Part shown: one piece after another, positions 39,046 to 49,050 of the stretch
Layout: each line of letters opens with the position of its first letter
Position numbering within the stretch: position 1 is the first letter of the stretch
DNA from: Shewanella abyssi
GTDB taxonomy: Bacteria > Pseudomonadota > Gammaproteobacteria > Enterobacterales > Shewanellaceae
Length of the DNA: 53,197 nt
NCBI RefSeq assembly: GCF_023284025.1
Contig: NZ_JAKIKR010000034.1
Location: forward strand, 1-53,197
Direction: 5' to 3'
Position numbers and translations under genes: made by a program
The notes under the pieces: generated by a model
Told to the model about the DNA's origin: nothing
The model's input: the letters and a program-made list of their open reading frames with translations, nothing else
The model's database searches: none

Positions 39046-40362
39046 ATGGCGCAGCAGTATTCACACATCGTTTTAGGTTTGGGTGCAACAGGGTTATCTG
39101 TTGTGCGCTACTTGTGTGAGCAAGGGATCACGCCCTTGGTGATGGACAGTAGAATGCAGCCTCCTGGGGCTGACAAGCTCGCAGCTAACTATCCTCACGT
39201 TGAGTTGATTACAGGCGGCTTTGATTGCCGTTACTTAGTCCAGGCATCGCAGATTGTTATTAGCCCTGGTATTTCGGTTGCTACGCCTGAGGTTCGTGCT
39301 GCATTTGATATGGGCATTGAGGTCATTGGTGATGTTGAGTTATTTGCTAGAGCGTTAGCGAGCGCGCCTGCTTGTGTTATTGCAATCACGGGGTCCAATG
39401 GTAAATCGACTGTCACCACCTTAGTAGGAGAGATGGCTGCTGCAGCAGGTCTGTCTTACGCCATGGGCGGTAATATCGGTATACCGGTGTTGGATCTGTT
39501 ACTGGAGCCGAAAGCGCTGTATGTACTTGAGCTGTCGAGTTTCCAGCTGGAAACAACCCATAGTCTCAACTGTATAGCAGCGACATGTTTGAACATTAGT
39601 GAAGATCATATGGATCGTTATCGTGATTTGGAGTCGTACCGCCAAGCCAAATTGAATCTTTATGATCAAAGTAAAAGCGTGCTGTTTAATCGAGAAGATC
39701 TGCTGACGTTACCGAATAGTCCAATGAAGCAGAATAGTTTTGGTTTAGATGCTCCAGAAGTGGATGCCTGGGGCGTGGTAGAGGGGCAAATTGTACATGG
39801 CAGTAGCCAGATAATGGCGATTGCTGATGTTGCCTTAGTGGGGAGTCATAACCATGCCAATTTAATTGCGGCAATGGCATTGGCGACAGCGGCAGGTATA
39901 GAGCGTCAATACCTTATTGAAGTGGCTCAGCAATTTAGTGGGCTGGCACACCGTTGTGAAGTGGTTGCTGATATCGCTGGCGTTTCCTATGTCAATGACT
40001 CAAAAGCCACCAATGTCGGTGCTACCGTTGCCGCTATTGAGGGCTTAAGTGAGCATTTAGGCGAGTTGATTCTAATTGCTGGCGGTGACGGTAAAGGCGC
40101 TGATTTTTCTGCGCTGGCAACCGCATTAGAAAAGGTGAGCAGCTTAATAACCCTTGGTCAAGATGGTGACAAAATTGCCGCTTTAAAACAGGGAGCATTA
40201 ACCGTTAAAACGATGGCTGAAGCGGTTGCGTTAGCAAATGAGCTATCAACCGCGGGCGATATTGTGATTCTGTCTCCAGCATGCGCCAGCTTAGACATGT
40301 ACAGCAATTTTATGGCTCGTGGTGATGATTTTCGTGCTGAAGTTGGTAAGTTAAATGCCTAG
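39046..40362 (+). CDS. murD: UDP-MurNAc-L-alanine:D-glutamate ligase
   Basis: Adds D-glutamate to the stem peptide. At 438 residues it has the N-terminal Rossmann loop VLGLGATGLSVVRYL, ATP loop AITGSNGKSTVT, ISEDHMDRY and NDSKATNVGA. It is 14 bases after mraY and overlaps ftsW by eight bases. Confidence 0.97.
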   Translation: MAQQYSHIVLGLGATGLSVVRYLCEQGITPLVMDSRMQPPGADKLAANYPHVELITGGFDCRYLVQASQIVISPGISVATPEVRAAFDMGIEVIGDVELFARALASAPACVIAITGSNGKSTVTTLVGEMAAAAGLSYAMGGNIGIPVLDLLLEPKALYVLELSSFQLETTHSLNCIAATCLNISEDHMDRYRDLESYRQAKLNLYDQSKSVLFNREDLLTLPNSPMKQNSFGLDAPEVDAWGVVEGQIVHGSSQIMAIADVALVGSHNHANLIAAMALATAAGIERQYLIEVAQQFSGLAHRCEVVADIAGVSYVNDSKATNVGATVAAIEGLSEHLGELILIAGGDGKGADFSALATALEKVSSLITLGQDGDKIAALKQGALTVKTMAEAVALANELSTAGDIVILSPACASLDMYSNFMARGDDFRAEVGKLNA

Positions 40363-41575
40363 CTCGGAAAAGCAGCTCAGTCTGTTTAGTAACCGTTTTA
40401 AATGGTCGCTATCAAACTTGTTTAGCGATCGTTCTGCGCCGGGAATGCAGTTATATGATCGCGCATTGCTGTTTGCGGTGTTGTCGTTAATTTGCTTTGG
40501 CTTTGTGATGGTGATGTCGGCTTCGATGCCTGAAGCGCAGAGCCTAACGGGTAACCCATTTCACTTTGTTTGGCGCCACAGCGCCTATTTGGTGGGTTGT
40601 GTTTTTATTGCTGCCGTTGTATTACGAATAGAGATGCGTCATTGGCAAAATTTCAGTCCGTTTTTACTGCTGATTGTCGGCATCATGTTAGTCGCTGTGC
40701 TATTTGTCGGAACGACGGTAAATGGCGCGACGCGGTGGTTATCCGTCGGTCCGATTCGAATACAGGTAGCGGAGATAGCCAAGTTCGTTTTTGCAATATA
40801 TATGGCGGGCTATTTAGTTAGACGCCACCAAGAAATCAGAGAAAATGCTAAAGGGTTTTATAAACCAATAGCAGTATTTGCGGTGTATGCATTTCTTATT
40901 TTAATGCAGCCCGATCTCGGTACCGTAGTGGTGCTGTTTGTCGGAACGGTTGGGTTGTTATTCTTAGCCGGTGCACGGCTACTCGACTTTTTCGCGCTGA
41001 TTTTGACGGGAGTACTGGCGTTCGTAGCGTTGGTCGCATTAGAGCCTTACCGTATGCGCCGAGTCACTTCATTTTTAGACCCGTGGCAAGATCCATTTGG
41101 CAGCGGTTATCAGTTAACGCAGTCGCTCATGGCTTACGGCCGAGGTGACTGGTTTGGCCAAGGGCTAGGAAATAGTATTCAGAAACTTGAGTACTTACCT
41201 GAGGCTCATACCGATTTTATCTTTGCCGTTATCGGAGAAGAACTCGGGTTTGTTGGCATTGTTGTTGTCCTTGCGGTGCTGCTATTCGTCGCGTTGCGAG
41301 CAATAAAACTGGGTAATATGTGCCTTGCTCTTGAGCGAGCATTTGATGGCTATCTTGCCTACGGTATTGGTATCTGGATGTGTTTCCAAACTGTGGTCAA
41401 TGTCGGCGCGAGTATCGGCATGTTACCTACTAAAGGGTTAACCTTGCCGTTTATCAGTTATGGCGGCAGTAGCTTATGGGTAATGACCGCAGCGGCAATG
41501 ATGTTGATACGAATTGATTATGAAAGAAGATTAAGTGTGATCCAAGCTGTAGAAGGCCGAGGTCAAAAACAATGA
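40355..41575 (+). CDS. ftsW: Lipid II polymerase FtsW
   Basis: SEDS-family septal peptidoglycan glycosyltransferase partner of FtsI. The 406-residue protein has a cytoplasmic N-terminal tail of about 35 residues and about ten membrane segments; the conserved NGATRWLSVG, MQPDLGT and LPFISYGGSSL motifs are present. It overlaps murD by eight bases and murG by four. Confidence 0.96.
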   Translation: MPSSEKQLSLFSNRFKWSLSNLFSDRSAPGMQLYDRALLFAVLSLICFGFVMVMSASMPEAQSLTGNPFHFVWRHSAYLVGCVFIAAVVLRIEMRHWQNFSPFLLLIVGIMLVAVLFVGTTVNGATRWLSVGPIRIQVAEIAKFVFAIYMAGYLVRRHQEIRENAKGFYKPIAVFAVYAFLILMQPDLGTVVVLFVGTVGLLFLAGARLLDFFALILTGVLAFVALVALEPYRMRRVTSFLDPWQDPFGSGYQLTQSLMAYGRGDWFGQGLGNSIQKLEYLPEAHTDFIFAVIGEELGFVGIVVVLAVLLFVALRAIKLGNMCLALERAFDGYLAYGIGIWMCFQTVVNVGASIGMLPTKGLTLPFISYGGSSLWVMTAAAMMLIRIDYERRLSVIQAVEGRGQKQ

Positions 41576-42681
41576 GTGAATTAATGACTGAGCAAGCACG
41601 AGAAAAGCGTATTTTAATTATGGCAGGTGGCACTGGCGGTCATGTCTTTCCGGCGCTTGCCGTTGCTAAATATCTCAGCCAGCAAGGCTGGAAGGTGCGC
41701 TGGTTAGGCACAGCAGACAGAATGGAAGCAAGGTTAGTACCTCAACATGGTTTTGATATCGACTTTCTTGATATTAAAGGAGTGAGAGGTAACGGTTTAC
41801 TGCGCAAACTTGCAGCGCCTTTTAAAATTATACGCTCTGTTATGCAGGCTCGAGCAGTGATCAAAGACTTTCATCCTGATGTGGTAATGGGCATGGGCGG
41901 CTTTGCCAGCGGTCCTGGCGGTGTTGCCGCTAAGCTATCAGGGATCCCATTAGTATTGCATGAGCAAAATGCGATCCCGGGGATGACGAATAAGTTGTTA
42001 TCTAAGGTAGCGAGTGAGGTGCTATGTGCATTTCCTGGCACCTTTACCGATGTAACGGCAGACACTGTTGGTAACCCTATCCGTAAAGAGTTAATTGCTC
42101 TTGGCGGCAATCGAGATACAGTGTGCGAAGAGGATGCGCTTAAAGTCTTAGTTGTTGGCGGTAGCTTGGGTGCAAAAGTATTTAATGATGTGATGCCAAG
42201 TGTCCTCGAGGGCGTGAGTAAAACACACTCTATGACAGTATGGCATCAGGTTGGACGCAATAATTTAGCGTCGGTAAAAAGCGAATACCAGCATCTAGGG
42301 CAAGATGGTAGCGTTAAAGTGGCGGAGTTTATTGATGATATGGAATCGGCGTATCGCTGGGCTGATGTTGTTGTTTGTCGCTCTGGTGCGTTAACGGTTT
42401 CAGAATTAGCCGCGGTAGGATTACCGAGCTTATTGGTGCCTTACCCACACGCTGTTGACGATCACCAAACCAAGAATGCTCAAGTATTAGTTGAAGCTGG
42501 GGCAGCATTTCTGCTACCGCAACCGTTGGTCGATAGCAGTAAATTGATCAGCAAACTGTCGATGCTGGCATCAGACAGAAAAGAGTTATGCAAGATGGGC
42601 GAGCGAGCCCGAGATGTGGCAGTGCTTGATGCAACACAAAGAGTCGCCGACGTCTGTATTAAATTAGCGGAAAAGGGTTGA
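41572..42681 (+). CDS. murG: Lipid II synthase MurG
   Basis: UDP-GlcNAc transferase that turns lipid I into lipid II on the cytoplasmic face. At 369 residues it has the [16 protein letters not shown] loop, [19 protein letters not shown] and [16 protein letters not shown]. It starts within the ftsW stop (ATGA) and ends one base before murC. Confidence 0.97.
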   Translation: MSELMTEQAREKRILIMAGGTGGHVFPALAVAKYLSQQGWKVRWLGTADRMEARLVPQHGFDIDFLDIKGVRGNGLLRKLAAPFKIIRSVMQARAVIKDFHPDVVMGMGGFASGPGGVAAKLSGIPLVLHEQNAIPGMTNKLLSKVASEVLCAFPGTFTDVTADTVGNPIRKELIALGGNRDTVCEEDALKVLVVGGSLGAKVFNDVMPSVLEGVSKTHSMTVWHQVGRNNLASVKSEYQHLGQDGSVKVAEFIDDMESAYRWADVVVCRSGALTVSELAAVGLPSLLVPYPHAVDDHQTKNAQVLVEAGAAFLLPQPLVDSSKLISKLSMLASDRKELCKMGERARDVAVLDATQRVADVCIKLAEKG

Positions 42682-42682
42682 G

Positions 42683-44152
42683 ATGAGTAACAAAGCAGAG
42701 AAGTATTCGCAGCTAAGAACCATGATCCCCGAAATGCGTAGGGTCAAGCACATCTATTTTGTTGGAATAGGTGGTGCAGGTATGGGTGGCATAGCGGAAG
42801 TGCTTGTTAACGAAGGATACAAGTTGAGTGGCTCAGATATCGCTGAAAATGCGGTCACAGAGCGATTGGCGCAGTTAGGTGTCGTTATTCATATTGGTCA
42901 CGATGCCAGTCAAGTGAAAGATGTGGACGTTGTGGTGGTCTCTACCGCGATTGGTGCCGATAACCCAGAGCTGGTTGCTGCCAAGGCGCTACGTATTCCG
43001 GTAGTACAGCGTGCTGAAATGTTAGCCGAGTTGATGCGCTATCGTCATGGTGTGGCTGTCGCAGGTACTCATGGTAAAACCACTACCACAAGTTTAATTG
43101 CCAGCGTATATGGTGAGGCTGATCGCGATCCTACTTTTGTCATCGGTGGCTTGTTAAATAGTGCGGGCACCAATGCTCGCCTAGGCCATAGTCGCTATTT
43201 AATTGCCGAAGCCGATGAAAGTGATGCGAGCTTTTTACACCTGCAACCTATGGTCAGTGTGGTGACCAACATTGAAGCCGACCATATGGAGACCTATGGT
43301 GGTGATATCGAAAAGTTAAAGACGACATTTGTCGATTTCATCCATAACCTGCCTTTTTATGGGGTGGCGATAGTGTGTATCGATGATCCTATCGTACGTG
43401 AGCTATTACCGCGTTTTAGCCGGAAAATTGTAACCTATGGTTTCAGTGAAGAAGCTGATGTACAAGCAACTCATTTCTCGCAAACGGGTTATAGCAGTCA
43501 ATTTACCGTTAAACGTAATGGTGTAGCAGATCTGCAGCTGTCGGTAAACCTGCCTGGTGAGCATAATGTCCTCAATGCATTGGCGGCGATTGCTGTGGCA
43601 AGCGAAGATGACATAGAAGATGAAGCAATTATAAAAGCATTGGCAGAGTTTCAAGGCATTGGGCGCCGTTTTCAACAAGTTGGTGATTTTAAAACAAGCA
43701 AAGGTGAGATTAAACTAGTCGATGATTACGGTCATCACCCTAGTGAGGTAGCAGCCACTATTAAGGCCGCTAGACAGGGATGGCCGGAGCGAAGATTAGT
43801 GATGATCTATCAACCACATCGTTACAGCCGTACTCGCGATCTGTATGAAGATTTTGTTGAAGTACTGTCCCAAGTTGATTGCTTGTTATTGCTTGATGTA
43901 TATGCCGCTGGCGAAGCGCCTATACCTGGCGCTGATAGTCGTGCATTATGTCGCTCTATCCGAGTCCGTGGACAGCTTGAACCCATTTTTGTTGCCAGTG
44001 CGGAGCAGTTGCAAACGGTATTGCCGGAAATACTTCAAAACGGTGATCTACTTCTCACTCAAGGCGCCGGCAACATTGGCTTGTTATCGCGAAATTTGGC
44101 ACAGTCAAATTTGGGCTTTGATTCGAAAGAAGCTGAAGCGAAAAATGGGTAA
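42683..44152 (+). CDS. murC: UDP-MurNAc:L-alanine ligase
   Basis: First amino acid addition to UDP-MurNAc. At 489 residues it has the Rossmann loop [19 protein letters not shown] loop [24 protein letters not shown] and DDYGHHPSE. It is followed by a 99-base gap where E. coli has ddlB. Confidence 0.97.
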   Translation: MSNKAEKYSQLRTMIPEMRRVKHIYFVGIGGAGMGGIAEVLVNEGYKLSGSDIAENAVTERLAQLGVVIHIGHDASQVKDVDVVVVSTAIGADNPELVAAKALRIPVVQRAEMLAELMRYRHGVAVAGTHGKTTTTSLIASVYGEADRDPTFVIGGLLNSAGTNARLGHSRYLIAEADESDASFLHLQPMVSVVTNIEADHMETYGGDIEKLKTTFVDFIHNLPFYGVAIVCIDDPIVRELLPRFSRKIVTYGFSEEADVQATHFSQTGYSSQFTVKRNGVADLQLSVNLPGEHNVLNALAAIAVASEDDIEDEAIIKALAEFQGIGRRFQQVGDFKTSKGEIKLVDDYGHHPSEVAATIKAARQGWPERRLVMIYQPHRYSRTRDLYEDFVEVLSQVDCLLLLDVYAAGEAPIPGADSRALCRSIRVRGQLEPIFVASAEQLQTVLPEILQNGDLLLTQGAGNIGLLSRNLAQSNLGFDSKEAEAKNG

Positions 44153-44168
44153 CTTAGAAATATATACA

Positions 44169-44255
44169 ATGAGTTACGTGGCAAATTTTGACCCTCAGAA
44201 TAAGCTCTATATAATGGCCGACTTTCTGTCTTTGCGACTTAAAAAGAGGACATGA
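44169..44255 (+). CDS. Possible 28-codon ORF coupled to ftsQ
   Basis: An ATG at 44169 opens a frame of 28 codons whose TGA overlaps the ftsQ ATG as ATGA, the same linkage used by true gene pairs in this cluster. There is no good ribosome binding site and the strong promoter at 44188-44215 lies inside it, so it may be chance. No similarity to Ddl can be read from its residues. Confidence 0.25.
   Translation: MSYVANFDPQNKLYIMADFLSLRLKKRT
44188..44215 (+). promoter_or_regulatory. ftsQAZ promoter
   Basis: TTGACC (44188-44193), 16-base spacer and perfect TATAAT (44210-44215), ending 36 bases before ftsQ. In E. coli the ftsQAZ promoters lie inside ddlB; here a compact promoter fills the gap left by its absence. 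Confidence 0.72.
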
Positions 44256-45022
44256 AGATGTCTTGGAGCGATAAAGGCCAACGTGTTCGGGTTTTGCTGT
44301 TAAAAACCGACTGGTATTTATGCTTTGGGGTAGTGTTTTTGTTGTGTGTTTTAATCGGGCTTTCAGCTGCGGCTTTTAAACTCAATGCCGTATTGAATGA
44401 TGCGGATGCATTGCCGATAGAGACCGTTGCGATTAAAGGCGAGCGGCGTTACACCGCAGATAAAGATATTCAAGTTGCATTGCAAGATTTAATGCAAAGA
44501 AGTTTTTTTTCTGCAGATGTAAATCAAGTGCAACAGGCTTTGGAAGCTTTGCCATGGGTTTATCGAGCATCGGTTAGGCGAGAGTGGCCTGCCAAGTTAA
44601 AAGTGTATTTAGTTGAACAAATCCCAGTTGCCCAATGGAACGGCGATGCTTGGCTCAATACCTATGGCGAGGTATTTGACGCTCCAGTGAAAGAAGGCAT
44701 TCCGAGTTTACCTTCGCTCACAGGGCCTGAAACCCAGGGTAAATCAGTGTTAACAACCTACCAGCAGCTGGGGGAGTTGTTAACTATCAATGGCTTTAGT
44801 TTGAAGAGTTTGAGCTTAAGTGCAAGGCATGCATGGCATGCAGAGTTAAACAACGGAATCAAGCTAGAGCTTGGCCGTGAAGATAGTATGGCAAGGATAC
44901 AACGATTTATTTATGTCTACCCTAAGCTTGCTGCGCAAGATAGAAAGGTAGGGATGGTGGATTTGCGCTACGACACCGGACTGGCCGTAGATTGGGATGA
45001 TGCACAAACAGAGAGCCGTTAA
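44252..45022 (+). CDS. ftsQ: Cell division protein FtsQ
   Basis: A 256-residue bitopic division protein: cytoplasmic tail, one membrane helix (about 21-43), a POTRA domain starting at PIETVAIKGERRYT (about 55-125) and a beta domain that binds FtsB/FtsL. AGAGG precedes the start. A second in-frame ATG two codons later is possible. It is three bases before ftsA. Confidence 0.93.
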   Translation: MKMSWSDKGQRVRVLLLKTDWYLCFGVVFLLCVLIGLSAAAFKLNAVLNDADALPIETVAIKGERRYTADKDIQVALQDLMQRSFFSADVNQVQQALEALPWVYRASVRREWPAKLKVYLVEQIPVAQWNGDAWLNTYGEVFDAPVKEGIPSLPSLTGPETQGKSVLTTYQQLGELLTINGFSLKSLSLSARHAWHAELNNGIKLELGREDSMARIQRFIYVYPKLAAQDRKVGMVDLRYDTGLAVDWDDAQTESR

Positions 45023-45025
45023 TTA

Positions 45026-46261
45026 ATGACTAAGAATCTAGATAGAAATCTGATCGTTGCTTTGGACATAGGGACTTCGAAAGTTGCTGTGATCATTGGC
45101 GAAGTATTGCCTGATGGCGAGATCAGTATTGTCGGCCTAGGTAACCATCCTTCGCGAGGCATGGATAAAGGTGGTGTAAACGATCTCGATTCTATTGTAC
45201 GCAGCGTGCAACGAGCACTCGATCAAGCGGAATTAATGGCAGATTGCCAAGTCTCTTCTGTTTACCTGAGTATTTCAGGCAAGCATATCGAATGTCAGAA
45301 CGAAAACGGCATGGTATCGATTAATGATGAAGAGGTGACCCAAGAAGATGTCGACAACGTTATCCATACGGCGCGCTCAGTAAAAATCCCAACGGAAAGA
45401 CGTATATTACACGTGTTGCCGCAAGAGTATGCCATCGACGTCCAAGATAGTATTAAGAGTCCTATTGGTATGTCTGGCATGCGTATGGAAGCCAAAGTGC
45501 ATATCGTTACCTGTGCTAATGATATGGCTAAGAATATTACTAAGAGTGTCGAACGATGTGGGCTAAAAGTCGATGACTTGGTATTTTCTGCCATCGCATC
45601 AGCAGATTCAGTGTTGACAGATGACGAAAAAGATCTGGGTGTTTGCTTAGTCGATATCGGCGGCGGTACCACGGATATCGCGGTTTATACCAATGGTGCA
45701 TTGCGCCATTGTGCAGTGGTTCCGGTTGCCGGTAACCAGGTGACCAACGATATCGCCAAGATTTTTAGAACGCCGTTGTCCCATGCAGAACAGATCAAAG
45801 TGCAACATGCGAGTGCACGTAGCTCTATGGTCAGCCGTGAAGACAGTATTGAAGTTCCTTCAGTGGGTGGGCGTCCGTCACGAAGTATGTCACGGCATAC
45901 TTTGGCTGAAGTGGTAGAGCCAAGATACCAAGAACTATTTGAATTGATTTTAAAGCAGCTGCGCGATTGCGGACTTGAAGATCAAGTGGCAGCGGGCATT
46001 GTACTGACAGGCGGAACGGCTTCGATAGAAGGGGCGGTTGATATTGCTGAGGCAACATTTGGAATGCCGGTACGAATGGCAAAACCATTGCCAGTCAAAG
46101 GATTATATGAATATGTGGATCAGCCTATTTACTCAACTGGAGTTGGGCTGCTTCATTATGGAGCGCGCAGAGTAATTGAACGTCAATTTGAACGTCCTGA
46201 GCGACAAGGGGTAACCAGTCTTTGGAATAGGGTCCAAAGTTGGTTTAAAGGCGAATTTTAA
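45026..46261 (+). CDS. ftsA: Cell division protein FtsA
   Basis: Actin-like ATPase that anchors FtsZ to the membrane. At 411 residues it aligns with E. coli FtsA ([59 protein letters not shown]). The C-terminal amphipathic membrane-targeting helix [14 protein letters not shown] is intact. Confidence 0.97.
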   Translation: MTKNLDRNLIVALDIGTSKVAVIIGEVLPDGEISIVGLGNHPSRGMDKGGVNDLDSIVRSVQRALDQAELMADCQVSSVYLSISGKHIECQNENGMVSINDEEVTQEDVDNVIHTARSVKIPTERRILHVLPQEYAIDVQDSIKSPIGMSGMRMEAKVHIVTCANDMAKNITKSVERCGLKVDDLVFSAIASADSVLTDDEKDLGVCLVDIGGGTTDIAVYTNGALRHCAVVPVAGNQVTNDIAKIFRTPLSHAEQIKVQHASARSSMVSREDSIEVPSVGGRPSRSMSRHTLAEVVEPRYQELFELILKQLRDCGLEDQVAAGIVLTGGTASIEGAVDIAEATFGMPVRMAKPLPVKGLYEYVDQPIYSTGVGLLHYGARRVIERQFERPERQGVTSLWNRVQSWFKGEF

Positions 46262-46292
46262 TTTAGTAACGCAGGCAAACGGAGAAAAGACC

Positions 46293-47465
46293 ATGTTTGA
46301 GATCATGGATAGTCATACAGATGAAGCGGTGATCAAGGTCATCGGTGTTGGTGGTGGTGGCGGTAACGCTATTGAGCATATGGTTAAGCACAATATTGAA
46401 GGTGTTGAATTCGTAGCGACGAATACGGATGCGCAAGCATTACGTAAGTCATCTGCTGGCACCACTATTCAGCTAGGTCGCGATGTGACCAAAGGTTTAG
46501 GCGCTGGCGCTAACCCTGAAATAGGTCGTTTAGCAGCAGAAGAAGACAGAGAAAGTATTCGTAATGCAATTAAGGGATCTGACATGATCTTTATTGCCGC
46601 GGGTATGGGAGGAGGAACGGGTACCGGTGCCGCGCCAGTGGTTGCTGAAATCGCTCGTGAAGAGGGGATCTTAACGGTAGCGGTTGTCACCAAACCTTTC
46701 CCATTTGAAGGGAAGAAGCGTATGACTTACGCTGAACAAGGAATTGAGCAGCTTGCTAAGAACGTAGACTCGTTAATCACTATTCCAAACGAGAAGCTGC
46801 TTAAAGTATTGGGTCGTGGTACATCGCTGCTTGATGCTTTTGCTGCTGCTAACAATGTACTGCTAGGCGCTGTGCAAGGTATTGCTGAGTTGATTACTCG
46901 TCCTGGTCTGATTAACGTCGATTTCGCCGATGTGAAAACCGTGATGTCAGAAATGGGTAATGCCATGATGGGAACAGGTGTAGCAAGTGGTGAAGATCGT
47001 GCTGAAGAAGCTGCTGAAGCTGCTGTAGCCAGTCCATTATTGGAAGATATTGATCTCGCTGGCGCCCGTGGCGTACTGGTTAATATCACCGCGGGTATGG
47101 ATATGAGCATTGAAGAGTTTGAGACAGTGGGTAACCACGTGAAAGCTTATGCTTCTGATAATGCGACAGTGGTAGTGGGGGCGGTAATTGACCCTGAAAT
47201 GTCAGATGAATTACGTGTAACAGTTGTAGCAACAGGTATTGGTGCTGAGAAAAAGCCTGATATCCAGCTAGTAACCAAACCCGTTTCACGTCCAGAGCCG
47301 ATAGTGCCAGTGGAAAAATTTGATACGCAAGATCCTATTTCGGCTACGTTAACACACGGTAATGCTGCTGCGGCAACTCAACCTGCTGTAGCACCAGCGG
47401 TTGAGAAAAAGAACGACCTTGATTACTTAGACATCCCAGCATTTTTGCGTAAACAAGCAGATTAA
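46293..47465 (+). CDS. ftsZ: Cell division protein FtsZ
   Basis: Tubulin-like GTPase that forms the Z-ring. At 390 residues it has the N-terminal [13 protein letters not shown], the tubulin signature [13 protein letters not shown] and the C-terminal peptide [14 protein letters not shown], which binds FtsA, ZipA and SlmA. The linker (about 320-372) is Pro/Val/Ala-rich as usual. It is 31 bases after ftsA. Confidence 0.98.
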   Translation: MFEIMDSHTDEAVIKVIGVGGGGGNAIEHMVKHNIEGVEFVATNTDAQALRKSSAGTTIQLGRDVTKGLGAGANPEIGRLAAEEDRESIRNAIKGSDMIFIAAGMGGGTGTGAAPVVAEIAREEGILTVAVVTKPFPFEGKKRMTYAEQGIEQLAKNVDSLITIPNEKLLKVLGRGTSLLDAFAAANNVLLGAVQGIAELITRPGLINVDFADVKTVMSEMGNAMMGTGVASGEDRAEEAAEAAVASPLLEDIDLAGARGVLVNITAGMDMSIEEFETVGNHVKAYASDNATVVVGAVIDPEMSDELRVTVVATGIGAEKKPDIQLVTKPVSRPEPIVPVEKFDTQDPISATLTHGNAAAATQPAVAPAVEKKNDLDYLDIPAFLRKQAD

Positions 47466-47534
47466 AACGAATGTTAATATAGTGTTACGCGATATAAGGC
47501 TATACTAATCTATTGCTTGAAAGCGGAGTCGTTT

Positions 47535-47563
47535 TTGGTGAATTCGCAAATATATGCTAATAT
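47535..47563 (+). promoter_or_regulatory. lpxC promoter with extended -10
   Basis: TTGGTG (47535-47540), 17-base spacer and TAATAT (47558-47563), preceded by TGC (extended -10). It would start transcription near 47570, about 70 bases before lpxC, allowing expression apart from ftsZ. Confidence 0.6.
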
Positions 47564-47642
47564 CTGCAACCAGTAATGTCCATGCATGGTTAAAAAATGT
47601 GTGGTTCATGCTCTTTTGTTGAGCGAGTAAACGGGTAAATAC

Positions 47643-48563
47643 ATGATTTTTCAAAGAACAGTCAAAGAAATAGTTAAAACTACTGGTGTTGGATTGCATT
47701 CCGGCAACAAGGTAACTTTGATCGTTAAACCCGCACCAGTTAATACCGGCATTATTCTTGTTCGTACGGATCTGACTCCAGCTGTTGAAATTCCAGCGGT
47801 AGCCGATCAAGTTCGTGAAACAACAATGTGTACAGCATTGGTTAATGACGATGGTGTTCGTATATCGACTATTGAGCATCTGTTTGCGGCTCTTGCAGGC
47901 TTGGGTATTGATAACGCTATTATTGAAGTTGATGCGCCTGAAATACCCATTATGGACGGTAGTGCGAGTCCTTTTGTATTCCTGCTGCAATCAGTGGGTA
48001 TTCAAGAGCAAGCCGCTGCTAAGAAATACATCAAGATCACTAAACCCATTCGTGTCGAAGACGGTGATAAGTGGGCTGAGCTAAAACCTTTCAAGGGCTT
48101 TAGAGTTGATTTTGAAATTAATTTCGATCACCCCGAGATTGCCCGCAGTCAACAGCACATTGTCATGGATTTTTCATCAGCTGCCTTCATCAAAGATATT
48201 AGTCGAGCTAGAACCTTTGGGTTTATGCGAGACATTGAATATTTAAGAGCTAATAATCTTGCTCTTGGTGGCAGCATGGAAAACGCCGTAGTACTTGACG
48301 AATATCGAGTTCTCAACCCCGACGGTCTGCGTTATGAGGATGAGTTCGTTAAGCACAAGATTCTAGATGCATTTGGTGATCTGTATGTAGCCGGTCACGC
48401 TATTCTTGGTGAGTTCTGTGCGTATAAAACAGGTCATGCGTTAAATAATCAGTTAGTACGTGCAATGCTTGCCCAGCAAGATGCATGGGAAATCGTCAGT
48501 TTCGAGAAAGAAGCTGACGCTCCAGTAAGCTTCACAGTACCTTCGGGTGCCGTATTCGCTTAA
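47643..48563 (+). CDS. lpxC: UDP-3-O-acyl-N-acetylglucosamine deacetylase
   Basis: Zinc enzyme for the committed step of lipid A synthesis. At 306 residues the zinc ligands His79 ([12 protein letters not shown]), His238 and Asp242 ([10 protein letters not shown]) are in their usual positions. In E. coli the protein level is set by FtsH acting on the C-terminus; the tail here ([12 protein letters not shown]) is similar in kind. It converges with dciA, stops seven bases apart. Confidence 0.97.
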   Translation: MIFQRTVKEIVKTTGVGLHSGNKVTLIVKPAPVNTGIILVRTDLTPAVEIPAVADQVRETTMCTALVNDDGVRISTIEHLFAALAGLGIDNAIIEVDAPEIPIMDGSASPFVFLLQSVGIQEQAAAKKYIKITKPIRVEDGDKWAELKPFKGFRVDFEINFDHPEIARSQQHIVMDFSSAAFIKDISRARTFGFMRDIEYLRANNLALGGSMENAVVLDEYRVLNPDGLRYEDEFVKHKILDAFGDLYVAGHAILGEFCAYKTGHALNNQLVRAMLAQQDAWEIVSFEKEADAPVSFTVPSGAVFA

Positions 48564-48570
48564 TTGTAAA

Positions 48571-49023
48571 TTAAGATTGCCTTGAACGGCTGGCTAATGC
48601 AGCCAGCCGTTTTAGTTTTACCGCTAGTGTTCCTTCTGCATGTTCCGCTAACGCTTCAATGTGAGCCGCCGCAGTTTCGCTGATATGGTTGTGAGCGGGT
48701 TTGGGTTTTGTTGCATACATTAACAAGCTTGGGTTGACTTTGACTTCGATAGCGGTAAGCATGGGTAGCGTTTCGGCTTGCAGTGTTTGCAGTATCTTGG
48801 GTTTTTGGAAGTTTATTCTAGCAGCCCAAGCAGCCGTTGTTGTTTCAATCACCAAGATACCTTGGCGTAGATTGGCAACTTTTAGCTGCTCTATCACCGG
48901 ACCAGTTAGCACTTTTTTTACGTAGTGATCTAAGTGTAATAGCAGTTCTGCTTTTTCAGCCAAGTTGGGCATGTTCCCTTGCTGATGCAGTAATTGACTG
49001 AGATCCTGTGGGGGCTTTTTCAT
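48571..49023 (-). CDS. dciA: DciA, DUF721 replicative helicase loader family
   Basis: A 150-residue DUF721 protein. The N-terminal domain (about 1-100) has the KH-like DUF721 pattern: LLLHLDHYVKKVL, LKVANLRQGILVIETTTAAWAARINFQKPKIL, then a strand with VKVNPSL. The C-terminal third is a charged helical tail. DciA loads DnaB helicase in bacteria that lack DnaC, and the gene sits beside lpxC in Pseudomonas and Vibrio too, which supports the name. The ATG at 49023 matches the family length; longer starts would run into the divergent M23 gene. The ribosome binding site is weak. It lies 27 bases from the divergent M23 start. Confidence 0.85.
   Translation of the reverse strand: MKKPPQDLSQLLHQQGNMPNLAEKAELLLHLDHYVKKVLTGPVIEQLKVANLRQGILVIETTTAAWAARINFQKPKILQTLQAETLPMLTAIEVKVNPSLLMYATKPKPAHNHISETAAAHIEALAEHAEGTLAVKLKRLAALASRSRQS
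48585..48616 (+). terminator. lpxC terminator hairpin inside the dciA 3' end
   Basis: A perfect 11-base-pair stem AACGGCTGGCT / AGCCAGCCGTT with loop AATGC and following T-rich tract, 21 bases past the lpxC stop. The same bases encode the last residues of dciA on the other strand. Confidence 0.7.
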
Positions 49024-49050
49024 ATGATAATAAAATGGCTTAATTAGGCT

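Noticed and set aside
43845..44255. 136-codon frame overlapping the murC 3' end
   Set aside because: Most of it is a shadow of murC; only the last 28 codons from ATG 44169 were kept as a low-confidence ORF.
45295..45672. 125-codon open frame antisense to ftsA
   Set aside because: A shadow of ftsA with low-complexity Ser/Thr composition.
46727..47110. 127-codon open frame antisense to ftsZ
   Set aside because: Ser/Ala/Pro-rich shadow of a highly conserved gene, with no ribosome binding site.
47505..47990. 161-codon open frame antisense to the lpxC promoter and 5' half
   Set aside because: It lies opposite a clear lpxC reading frame and its promoter; residues are rich in Asn, Cys and Ser with no domain pattern.
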